Shown here one piece after another: positions 33,480 to 41,091 of a stretch of 64,000 nucleotides of DNA. The stretch comes from Actinacidiphila paucisporea (GTDB taxonomy: Bacteria > Actinomycetota > Actinomycetes > Streptomycetales > Streptomycetaceae), in contig NZ_FRBI01000010.1 of NCBI RefSeq assembly GCF_900142575.1, forward strand, positions 185,145-249,144, given 5' to 3'. The notes under the pieces were generated by a model that saw only the letters and a list, made by a program, of their open reading frames with translations, made no database searches and had not been told where the DNA came from. The stretch's first letter is position 1; each line of letters starts with the position of its first letter. Position numbers and translations under genes: made by a program.

Positions 33480-34442
33480 TCAGGGCGCGAGGACGACCCT
33501 GCCGAAGACCTGGCCCGCGTCCATCCGGCGGTGGGCCCGCGCCGCCTGGTCCAGGGGCAGCACCTCGTGTACGACCGCGCGCAGGTCCCCGTGCGCGGCC
33601 TCGGCGAACTGGGACGTCCGGACGGTCTGCCGGTCGGGTCCTGGCACGGTGTCGGAGCTGAAGGTGGCGAACGACAGCGACTTGCGGAAGGCGTCCATCA
33701 GCCGCATGCCGAAGTCCGCGGGGGGTTGCCCGCCGACCACCCCGACGGCCACGTAGCGCCCGTTGGTGTTCAGCTTGTCCAGGAACAGGGGGAGTTGGGG
33801 GCCGCCCACGACGTCGATCACGACGTCGAAGCCCGCCGGTGCGTCCGGGCCGCCGTGGCCGGTGCGGTCGAGGACGTGGGTGGCGCCCAGGTCCCGCAGG
33901 CGGGCGCCGCGGCCGGCCGACGCGGTGGTGACCGCGACCGCGCTCGCCCCGTGCCTGGAGGCGAGTTGGACCGCCGTGATCCCGATGCTGCCCGCCGCAC
34001 CGCGTACCAGCACCGCCTCACCGGGTGTGAAGTGCGCGCGTTCCAGGGCGAAGTGGGCGACCACGCCGGAGCCGCCGAGGGTCACCGCGTCGGCGCCGGT
34101 CAGACCGTCGGGCAGGGCGAGGACGTCCTCGACCGCGGCGACGGCCTGCTCGGCGTAGCCACCGGACAGGCCGGTGAACGCCCACACCCGCCGCCCGATC
34201 CACGAGGCGTCCACGCCCTCTCCCACCGCGGTGACCTTTCCCGCGACCTCGCTGCCGAGCAGGTGGCCCTCCCGGAAGCCGTAGGCGGCAAGCGATCCGC
34301 GGCGGATCACGGCGTCCACGCCGCCCACCCCGATCGCCTCCGTGGCGACCAGCACCTGCCCCGGGGCAGGAACGGGCGCGGGCACCTCGACGACCTCCAG
34401 TCCGTCGGGGTCACCGAACGTCCTGATCAGGACGGCTTTCAT
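33480..34442 (-). CDS. Zinc-independent quinone oxidoreductase/medium-chain dehydrogenase (QOR-like)
   Basis: A 320-residue MDR-family NADPH oxidoreductase. It starts MKAVLIRTFGDPDGLEVVEV, has GSEVAGKVTAVGEGV, the nucleotide-binding VRGAAGSIGITAVQLASRHG, and no zinc-ligand cysteines, as in quinone reductases. ATG 34442 follows GAGGAG. Divergent from a TetR gene with a 20-bp palindrome in the 161-bp gap, the standard arrangement for a TetR-controlled detoxification enzyme. Confidence 0.88.
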   Translation of the reverse strand: MKAVLIRTFGDPDGLEVVEVPAPVPAPGQVLVATEAIGVGGVDAVIRRGSLAAYGFREGHLLGSEVAGKVTAVGEGVDASWIGRRVWAFTGLSGGYAEQAVAAVEDVLALPDGLTGADAVTLGGSGVVAHFALERAHFTPGEAVLVRGAAGSIGITAVQLASRHGASAVAVTTASAGRGARLRDLGATHVLDRTGHGGPDAPAGFDVVIDVVGGPQLPLFLDKLNTNGRYVAVGVVGGQPPADFGMRLMDAFRKSLSFATFSSDTVPGPDRQTVRTSQFAEAAHGDLRAVVHEVLPLDQAARAHRRMDAGQVFGRVVLAP

Positions 34443-34565
34443 CTCTGCTCCTCGGGTCGGGTTCGTGGCGAAACGGTTCGCAGCCGCTGCGGCCGCGGGC
34501 GCTGCTGGGACCTGGCGCCCCGGCTGACAGGCCGGGACGGGGCGGCGGCACTATCCTCGGACCGT

Positions 34566-34585
34566 AACGGACGCCCCCGTCCGTT
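34566..34585. promoter_or_regulatory. TetR operator candidate
   Basis: AACGGACG (34566-34573) and CGTCCGTT (34578-34585) form a perfect inverted repeat around CCCC, 18 bp before the TetR start and in the shared gap with the quinone oxidoreductase gene. Confidence 0.7.
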
Positions 34586-34603
34586 TGGCCGAAGTGAGAA
34601 ACG

Positions 34604-35230
34604 ATGACCAGCCGATTGCCTCAGACCGTGCGCTCCGACGCCCGCGACAACCGGGCCCGCATCCTGGAGGCCGCCCGCGCGGTGTTCGGCGAGGACGGCC
34701 TGGGCGCACCCATGCGCGAGGTCGCCCGGCACGCGGGCGTCGGCCCCGCCACGCTCTACCGGCACTTCCCGACGAAGCAGGCACTGATCGCGGCGACCTT
34801 CGCCGAGCAGCGGCGGGCCTGCCAGGCCGCCGTCCGTGACGCCCTCGCGGACCCGGACCCGTGGCACGGATTCCGGGACCTGGTCGAGCGGATCTGTGAA
34901 CTCCACGCCCACAGTCGGGGATTCGCCGACGCCTTCATGGCGGCCTTCCCCGAGGCGATGGACTTCACCGCCGACCGGGAGCGAACACTTCAGGCGGTCG
35001 GCGAACTGGCCCGCCGTGCCCAGAAGACCGGCCAACTGCGCGCCGGCTTCGTCGTCGACGACCTGGTCCTCATGCTCATGGCCCACCGCGGCCTCCACGA
35101 CACGCCGCCCACCGCGCGGGTCACGGCCTCACGCCGCTTCGCCGCGTACGTGATCGAGGCCTTCCGCGCCACACCGGAGGCGGCAGCGCCTGCGCCGCTG
35201 CCGCCGGCTGCGCGGTGGCCAGGACCTTGA
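34604..35230 (+). CDS. TetR-family repressor
   Basis: A 208-residue regulator with an N-terminal helix-turn-helix (ILEAARAVFGEDGLGAPMRE, then VARHAGVGPATLYRHFPTKQ) and a C-terminal ligand-binding helical domain (FADAFMAAFPEAMDF). ATG 34604. The divergent gene encodes a quinone oxidoreductase and the gap holds a palindrome, so it most likely represses itself and that gene until an electrophile or quinone is present. Confidence 0.9.
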   Translation: MTSRLPQTVRSDARDNRARILEAARAVFGEDGLGAPMREVARHAGVGPATLYRHFPTKQALIAATFAEQRRACQAAVRDALADPDPWHGFRDLVERICELHAHSRGFADAFMAAFPEAMDFTADRERTLQAVGELARRAQKTGQLRAGFVVDDLVLMLMAHRGLHDTPPTARVTASRRFAAYVIEAFRATPEAAAPAPLPPAARWPGP

Positions 35231-35324
35231 GCGAGCGGGTGCGGTCCGGTCGCGCCGGTCGCGGAGAGGCCGGTCGCGGAGAGGCCGGTCGACATGACGG
35301 CCCGCTCGTCGGGACGCCACCGCA

Positions 35325-35344
35325 AACAGAACGGAGCTTCTGTT
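35325..35344. promoter_or_regulatory. Second TetR operator candidate
   Basis: AACAGAA (35325-35331) and TTCTGTT (35338-35344) form an inverted repeat with a six-base spacer, 45 bp before the likely start of the second TetR gene. It probably overlaps its promoter and suggests self-repression. Confidence 0.65.
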
Positions 35345-35389
35345 ACTGTCTCCACAAGCAGCACGGCGATTCTTTTTGTGGGGGTGCAG

Positions 35390-35947
35390 GTGCCGCGGCT
35401 CACCGATGCGCGCAAGGAACTCCGGCGTACCCAGATCGCTGCGGCCGCCGTCCGCTGCTTCAGCCGTAACGGGCTGGAACGTACCTCGATCGCCGACATC
35501 ACCGCCGAGTCCGGCCTGTCTGCCGGCTCGATCTACGCGCACTACCGCAACAAGGCCGACCTGGTCCGGGCCGCCGCCCGCGAGGTGCTCGCCAAGCGGG
35601 CCGACGTCATCGGCGAGTACGCCGCGGCCGACGCGCCACCCGACCCCGACGACCTGCTCTCCCGCCTGATCGCCGCCATCGACCCCGCCGAGGCCCGGGT
35701 CGGCGTGCAGACCTGGGGTGAGGCGACCACCGACCCGGCCATCCGCGAGATCGTCGTCGACATGACCGACCGGATGCGCGCGATGCTCCACGACTGCGTC
35801 ACGGCCTGGCTGGTCAAGGTCGAGCACCGTGAACCGGCCGTCGCCCGGGAGCACGCCACCCCGATCGCGCACCGGGTCATGGCTCTCTACCAGGCCGAAC
35901 TGCTGTACACCGCTTTGCGAACACCGATCGAGGTGACAACGTCGTGA
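35390..35947 (+). CDS. TetR-family regulator coupled to an aldo/keto reductase
   Basis: A 185-residue TetR protein: ELRRTQIAAAAVRCFSRNGL, TSIADITAESGLSAGSIYAH, YRNKADLVRAA, then a helical ligand domain. Start GTG 35390 chosen because the frame upstream lacks TetR features; GTG 35384 and 35378 are alternatives. Its stop overlaps the GTG of the aldo/keto reductase gene (GTGA), so the two are translated together. A palindrome lies just upstream. Confidence 0.88.
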   Translation: MPRLTDARKELRRTQIAAAAVRCFSRNGLERTSIADITAESGLSAGSIYAHYRNKADLVRAAAREVLAKRADVIGEYAAADAPPDPDDLLSRLIAAIDPAEARVGVQTWGEATTDPAIREIVVDMTDRMRAMLHDCVTAWLVKVEHREPAVAREHATPIAHRVMALYQAELLYTALRTPIEVTTS

Positions 35948-36837
35948 CCACCGTGACCGCTTCGTTCGCCGCCCGCACGGTCTTCCGGATCGGCTACGGG
36001 GCCCTGCATCTGGAGCGCCTGCACGATCGGCGCGATGAGGCCGTCGCGCTGGTGCGCCGCGCGGTCGAGCTGGGCGTCGACCACGTGGACACCGCCGAGT
36101 TCTACGGCTTCGGCTTCGCCAACGCCGTGATCCGCGAGGCGCTGCGCCCCGAGGACGGCGTCCTGGTCGTCACGAAGGTCGGCGCCGACCCCAACCCCGG
36201 CGGGAAGCCGGCGCTGCGTCTGGCGCAGCGGCCCGAGCAGCTGCGCGCCAGCGTCGAGGACAATCTGCGCAGCCTCGGTGTCGACCGCCTCCCGGTGGTC
36301 AACCTGCGGCGCCTCGACTCCGGCCCCGGGCTGCGCCCCGAGGGCGACCAGGTCGTCGACCTCGACGACCAGCTCGCGGTGATGACCGCCCTGCGCGACG
36401 AGGGCAAGATCGGCGCGATCGGCCTGAGCAGCGTCACGCTCGACGTCCTGCGCCGCGCCCTGCCGGCGGGCGTCGTCTGCGTGCAGAACGCGTACAGCCT
36501 CGTCTCCCGCGACGACGAGGAGATGCTGCGGCTGTGCACGGCCGAGGACATCGCCTGGGTGCCGTACTTCCCGCTCGGCGGGGCCTTCCCCGGCCTGCCC
36601 AAGGTCACCGACGAGCCGGCGGTAGTCGCCGCGGCCGAGTCCCTGGGCGTCACGCCCTCCCAGATCGGCCTCGCCTGGCTGCTGCACCACGCCCCGAACG
36701 TGCTGCTCATCCCGGGCACCGCCAACGCCGCCCACCTGGAGGCCAATGTCGCGGCAGGCGAGATCGCCTTCGACGCGGCGGCCCTCGCCACCCTCGATGC
36801 CGTCGAGTCCCGCTCCAGCGACGTGCCCATCGGCTGA
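35944..36837 (+). CDS. Aldo/keto reductase
   Basis: A 297-residue NADPH-dependent aldo/keto reductase. The barrel carries GYGALHLERL, DHVDTAEFYGFG (Asp and Tyr of the active site), VVTKVG (Lys), GKIGAIGLSSV and VLLIPGTANAAHLEAN (NADP loop). At the usual position of the catalytic His (IHxxD) the sequence is NLRRLD, so the His is Arg; this variant is seen in some bacterial members. GTG 35944 overlaps the TetR gene, so its level follows the regulator. Probably reduces a small carbonyl compound. Confidence 0.87.
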   Translation: MTTVTASFAARTVFRIGYGALHLERLHDRRDEAVALVRRAVELGVDHVDTAEFYGFGFANAVIREALRPEDGVLVVTKVGADPNPGGKPALRLAQRPEQLRASVEDNLRSLGVDRLPVVNLRRLDSGPGLRPEGDQVVDLDDQLAVMTALRDEGKIGAIGLSSVTLDVLRRALPAGVVCVQNAYSLVSRDDEEMLRLCTAEDIAWVPYFPLGGAFPGLPKVTDEPAVVAAAESLGVTPSQIGLAWLLHHAPNVLLIPGTANAAHLEANVAAGEIAFDAAALATLDAVESRSSDVPIG

Positions 36838-36864
36838 CCGGGACCGGGTGGCCGGGCCGCGATC

Positions 36865-36918
36865 ACGCCCCACGCCCCGACGCCCCACGCCCCACGCCTT
36901 ACGCGTTACGTCTTACGC
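36865..36918. repeat. Imperfect ACGCCCC/ACGCCTT/ACG tandem repeat
   Basis: The gap between the aldo/keto reductase and the next oxidoreductase has several near copies of CGCCCCACG followed by TTACG units (CTTACGCGTTACGTCTTACG). It is a decayed minisatellite with no gene. Confidence 0.6.
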
Positions 36919-36985
36919 CGGACTTCCTGGCGAACTGCCAGGCCATGCCGGGAAATCCCGCTCCACCAGGCTCCGAGGACGGATC

Positions 36986-38005
36986 ATGAAGGCCATCATC
37001 TACCGCGACAACGGCGCCCCCGACGTCCTCCGGTTCGTCGACCGTGACCTGCCGGCGCCCGGCCCGGGCGAGGTTCGCGTCCGGGTCGCCGTGTCCGGGG
37101 TCAACCCGACCGACTGGCAGGCGCGTTCCGGCGCCGGCCACCCCAAGCGCTTCTCCGAGATCACCCCGCACCTCGACGGCGCCGGCACGGTCGACGCTGT
37201 CGGTGAGGGTGTCGACCGGAGCCGGATCGGTCAGCGGGTGTGGCTGTTCATGGCCGCCGCCGGGCGACCCACCGGCACCGCAGCCGAGTTCACCGTCGTG
37301 CCCGCCGCACAGGCCGTGCCGCTGCCGGACGAGGCCGGCTTCGACGTCGGCGCCGCGCTCGGGGTCCCCGCGTTGACCGCGCACCGCGCCCTCACCGTCG
37401 CGGAGGACGGGCCCCGCCGGCTGCGGCCCGGGGCGCTCGACGCGAAGGTGGTGCTCGCCGCGGGCGGGGCCGGAGCGGTCGGGCACGCGGTGATCCAGCT
37501 CGCCCGCTGGGCCGGCGCCACCGTGATCAGCACGGTCAGCAGCCCGGAGAAAGCCAGCCTGGCCACCGCCGCCGGAGCCCACCACGTGATCAACTACCGC
37601 GAGGGCGACCCGGCCGCCGAGATCCGCGCTGTCGCCCCGGACGGCGTCGACATCGTTGCAGAGGTGGCGCTGGGCACGAACCTGGCACTGGACGTGGCCG
37701 TGCTGCGACCCCGCGGCACGATCGCGACGTACGCCAACGACGGTGGCCGGCCGGTCGAGTTGAACGTGCCGCAGAACATGGTGCTGAACACACGCCTCCA
37801 GTTCCTGGTGCTCTTCACGGCCGGTCCCGAGGCCCGAGCCGCGGCCGTCGAGGACGTCTCCGCCGCCCTCCGCGACGGCGCCCTGCCGGTCGGCACCGAG
37901 CACGGCCTCCCGCTGGTCCGCTTCCCCCTCCACCGCACCGCGGACGCCCACCGGGCGGTGGAGACCGGCACGGTCGGCAAGGTCCTGATCGACGTCACGC
38001 CGTAG
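36986..38005 (+). CDS. Medium-chain dehydrogenase/quinone oxidoreductase
   Basis: A 339-residue MDR-family NADPH oxidoreductase. MKAIIYRDNGAPDVLRFVDR, GVNPTDWQARSG, HLDGAGTVDAVGEGV, and the nucleotide-binding LAAGGAGAVGHAVIQLARW are typical; no zinc ligands. ATG 36986 has GAGGAC upstream. It follows the TetR/aldo-keto pair on the same strand after a repeat-rich 149-bp gap, so cotranscription is possible. Related to, but clearly different from, the quinone oxidoreductase at 33480. Confidence 0.87.
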   Translation: MKAIIYRDNGAPDVLRFVDRDLPAPGPGEVRVRVAVSGVNPTDWQARSGAGHPKRFSEITPHLDGAGTVDAVGEGVDRSRIGQRVWLFMAAAGRPTGTAAEFTVVPAAQAVPLPDEAGFDVGAALGVPALTAHRALTVAEDGPRRLRPGALDAKVVLAAGGAGAVGHAVIQLARWAGATVISTVSSPEKASLATAAGAHHVINYREGDPAAEIRAVAPDGVDIVAEVALGTNLALDVAVLRPRGTIATYANDGGRPVELNVPQNMVLNTRLQFLVLFTAGPEARAAAVEDVSAALRDGALPVGTEHGLPLVRFPLHRTADAHRAVETGTVGKVLIDVTP

Positions 38006-38235
38006 CGCTTCGCCAGCCCCGGCCGCCTCCTCGGCCCACGGCGCTCGACCCGAGCACGGTCCTTGTTGCTGTCTCCCGGGCGGGGGCCACTCGGAGTCGT
38101 CCTCCCCCGCCGAGCTGCGCAAGGCGGGTGGCGGGTGGCGGGTTGAGTCGGATCACCGTCATGTGACGCTCGATTACGAGGTACCCACGCGCCTAGCGTC
38201 TTCTCACGTCACGGTGTCGATGACAGGGGATTCCC

Positions 38236-41040
38236 ATGGTGTGGCGCGGGGCTCGTTCCGGGACGGTGCGGCCGATGGTCGGCCGCGTCGCCGAACGCGA
38301 GGCGATCGGACAACTCCTCGACGCAGCAAGGGAAGGACTCAGCGGGGTCCTGGTGCTGGCGGGCGAAGCAGGGGTCGGCAAGACACGGCTGCTGGAACAC
38401 GCGGCGGCCCAGGCCGCCGGTGTCCGGCTGACGTGGCTGGTCGGCGTCGAAGCCGAACAGCTCCTGGGCTACGGCGCGCTGCACCGGCTGCTGCGGCCGC
38501 ACCTCCACCGCATCGAGCGGCTTCCCGCCAGACAGCGGGGCGCGTTGAACGCCGCGTTCGGTCTGGCCGACACCTCGTACTCGGACCGGTACCTCGTCGG
38601 TCTGGCGACCTTGGCGCTGCTGTCGTCCGCGGCGTCGGAGCTGCCGATGCTGTGCCTGATCGACGACGTCCACTGGCTCGACCGGGAGTCGGCCGAGACG
38701 TTGGCCTTCGTCGCCCGGCGGCTGCACGCCGACTCGCTGGGCTTGATCTTCGCGACCAGGAACGACCTCGGCGACCACGGACTGTTCGACGTCTTGCCTT
38801 CCCTGCGTGTCGGCGGGCTGCCCGCCGCCGAAGCCCGGGAGCTGTTGTCCCTCGCCGTTGGCGGGCACCTGGACACGGCGGTCGCGGACCGGATCGTGGC
38901 CGGTACCGGGGGCAATCCGCTGGCGCTCGTCGAACTGGCGGCGCATCTCGGCGCCGAGCAGCTCGCCGGGGTCGCGCCGATGCCCGATCCGCTGCCGGTG
39001 AGCAGGCTGCTGGAGGAGTACTTCCGGCAGTCGGTGGCCGCGCTGCCGTCGGACACCCGGATGCTGCTCCTTCTCATGGCCGCGGCGCCGACCGACGACA
39101 TGGCGGTGGTCTGGCACGCGGCCGGCGTGCTGGGCCTGGCGGCCAGGTCCGCGGCCGCCGCCATCGAGGCCGGGGTCCTGGACCACGGCGCCGGCCTCGG
39201 GTTCCGGCATCCGCTCATCCGCTCCTCGGTCTACGCGGCGGCTTCCGGGCACGACCGGCGGCGGATCCATGCCGCCCTCGAAGCGGCCAGCGACCCGGCC
39301 CGAGTTCCCGACCGGCGAGCATGGCACCGCGCCCAGGCAACCGTCGGCCCCGACGACGCGGCCGCCGCGGACCTGGACACTGCTTCGGACTGCGCCCGGG
39401 CCAGGGGTGGATATTCCGCTCAGGCGTTGTTCCTGTCCAAGGCGGCGGAACTCACCGTCGACCCCGCCGAACGCGCTGAGCGCTACCTCGCCGCGGCCCA
39501 AGCCCATCTGACCTCCGGGGACCGGGCCGCGGTGCTCCCCTTGCTCGACCTCGCCGTACCCGCACTCCAACAGCCCTCCGCCCGCGCCCGTGCGCTGCGG
39601 ATCCGGGCCTCGGCGGAGCTCTTCAACGCCGGAAGCAACGACCGCGTCCCCGCCATGATGCTCGACGCCGTGGCCGAACTCGGCGACGCGGACCCCCGCA
39701 TGACCTGGGAGCTGCTCTACGAGGCCATGCACGCCGCCGTCATCGCCCGGGACCCCATGGATCGCACGACCTTGACGGACGTGGCCAAGATCGCGGTCGC
39801 CACCCCGCACCGGCCGGACGCCCCGGACTGGAGCCCCGAGCAGCTGATCAGAGGCCTGGCTCTCCGTACGGCCCACGGCTACGAGAGCGGCGTGGCGACG
39901 ATCCAGGAAGCTCTGGCGAAGCTGCGCGCCTCAGCCGAACTGCACGACATGGCGAGCCCGTTGAGCGTCATCGTGGGCCTGGCGGCGGACGACGTGTGGG
40001 ACATCGGGGCATTCGTCGAGATCGTCGGCCGCCTCGCGGCCGCGGACCGCAGCCGAGGTGCGCTGTACGGCCTCAGCCTGTCCCTGTCGGTCCTGGCGTA
40101 CACCGAGATACGGAACGGGCGGCTGACCGCGGCTGAGGCGCTCTTCGCCGAGGCCGACGACTACGCCGCGGCCATCGGACTGACGACTCAGGGAGATCTC
40201 AACAGGGGCTTGCTGTATGCGTGGATGGGCAGGGAAAGCGATGTGCACGCCGTTGTGGCGATGATGGACGTCGTATCGACGACATGCGGACTGGGCATGC
40301 TGCGCCACCTGGCACATCACGCTCTCTGCGTTCTCAACCTCGGTTTGGGGCGCTACGACGAGGCGCTGCGCCACGCACTGCCCACCTATGAGGAGGACGT
40401 GCCCTCGCAGGGCAATCTCGTGCTGCCGCTGCTCGTGGAAGCCGCCGTCCGCGCGGGCGACCGGCACACGGCGGCCCTTGCGCTGAAGCGGCTCGAAGAT
40501 CGCGCGCAGCTTGCCGGAACGCCGTGGGCGCTGGGGCTCCTGGCCCGATGCCGTGCCCTGGTGGACGAGACCGCCCATGCGGAGAAGTGGTACCAGGAGT
40601 CGATCGACCTTCTGGCAGCCGTCCCCCTCGCCGCGGAACACGCCCGGTCACGCCTCTTGTTCGGCGAGTGGCTCCGTCGGCGCAAGCGCCGATCCGAGGC
40701 CAGGACCCATCTGCGGGCCGCGTACGAGTCCTTCAGCGCGTGGGGCGCCTCGCTGTTCGCCGAACGAGCCCGGATCGAGCTGCTCGCGACAGGGGAGACA
40801 GCACGCAGACGCGTCCCGGAAACCCGGTTCGATCTCACGTCGCAGGAACGGCAGGTGGCCCTGCTGGCCGCTTCGGGACTGACCAACGCGGAGACCGCCT
40901 CCCGGCTGTTCATCACGACCTCGACGGTCGAGTTCCACCTGAACAAGGTGTTCCGCAAACTCGGCATCACCTCGCGGAGGCAGATCGCCGCCGCACTCGG
41001 TCGGCCGGGAGGTGACGACGTCCCCTCGCCGTCCTACTGA
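38236..41040 (+). CDS. LAL-type LuxR regulator (first of a tandem pair)
   Basis: A 934-residue large ATP-binding LuxR regulator. N-terminal AAA/ATPase: VLAGEAGVGKTRLLEHA (Walker A), MLCLIDDVHWLDRES (Walker B). A long TPR-like middle follows (about residues 400-850), then a C-terminal LuxR helix-turn-helix, LTSQERQVALLAASGLTNAE and SRLFITTSTVEFHLNKVFRK. ATG 38236 has AGGGGA upstream. LAL proteins activate antibiotic or sugar-use genes. The next gene is another LAL on the same strand, 51 bp on. Confidence 0.9.
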   Translation: MVWRGARSGTVRPMVGRVAEREAIGQLLDAAREGLSGVLVLAGEAGVGKTRLLEHAAAQAAGVRLTWLVGVEAEQLLGYGALHRLLRPHLHRIERLPARQRGALNAAFGLADTSYSDRYLVGLATLALLSSAASELPMLCLIDDVHWLDRESAETLAFVARRLHADSLGLIFATRNDLGDHGLFDVLPSLRVGGLPAAEARELLSLAVGGHLDTAVADRIVAGTGGNPLALVELAAHLGAEQLAGVAPMPDPLPVSRLLEEYFRQSVAALPSDTRMLLLLMAAAPTDDMAVVWHAAGVLGLAARSAAAAIEAGVLDHGAGLGFRHPLIRSSVYAAASGHDRRRIHAALEAASDPARVPDRRAWHRAQATVGPDDAAAADLDTASDCARARGGYSAQALFLSKAAELTVDPAERAERYLAAAQAHLTSGDRAAVLPLLDLAVPALQQPSARARALRIRASAELFNAGSNDRVPAMMLDAVAELGDADPRMTWELLYEAMHAAVIARDPMDRTTLTDVAKIAVATPHRPDAPDWSPEQLIRGLALRTAHGYESGVATIQEALAKLRASAELHDMASPLSVIVGLAADDVWDIGAFVEIVGRLAAADRSRGALYGLSLSLSVLAYTEIRNGRLTAAEALFAEADDYAAAIGLTTQGDLNRGLLYAWMGRESDVHAVVAMMDVVSTTCGLGMLRHLAHHALCVLNLGLGRYDEALRHALPTYEEDVPSQGNLVLPLLVEAAVRAGDRHTAALALKRLEDRAQLAGTPWALGLLARCRALVDETAHAEKWYQESIDLLAAVPLAAEHARSRLLFGEWLRRRKRRSEARTHLRAAYESFSAWGASLFAERARIELLATGETARRRVPETRFDLTSQERQVALLAASGLTNAETASRLFITTSTVEFHLNKVFRKLGITSRRQIAAALGRPGGDDVPSPSY

Positions 41041-41091
41041 TGCGTCCGGCCCCTGGTGGACAGCGGGAGCTGTCGATCGGATGATCGTTGC

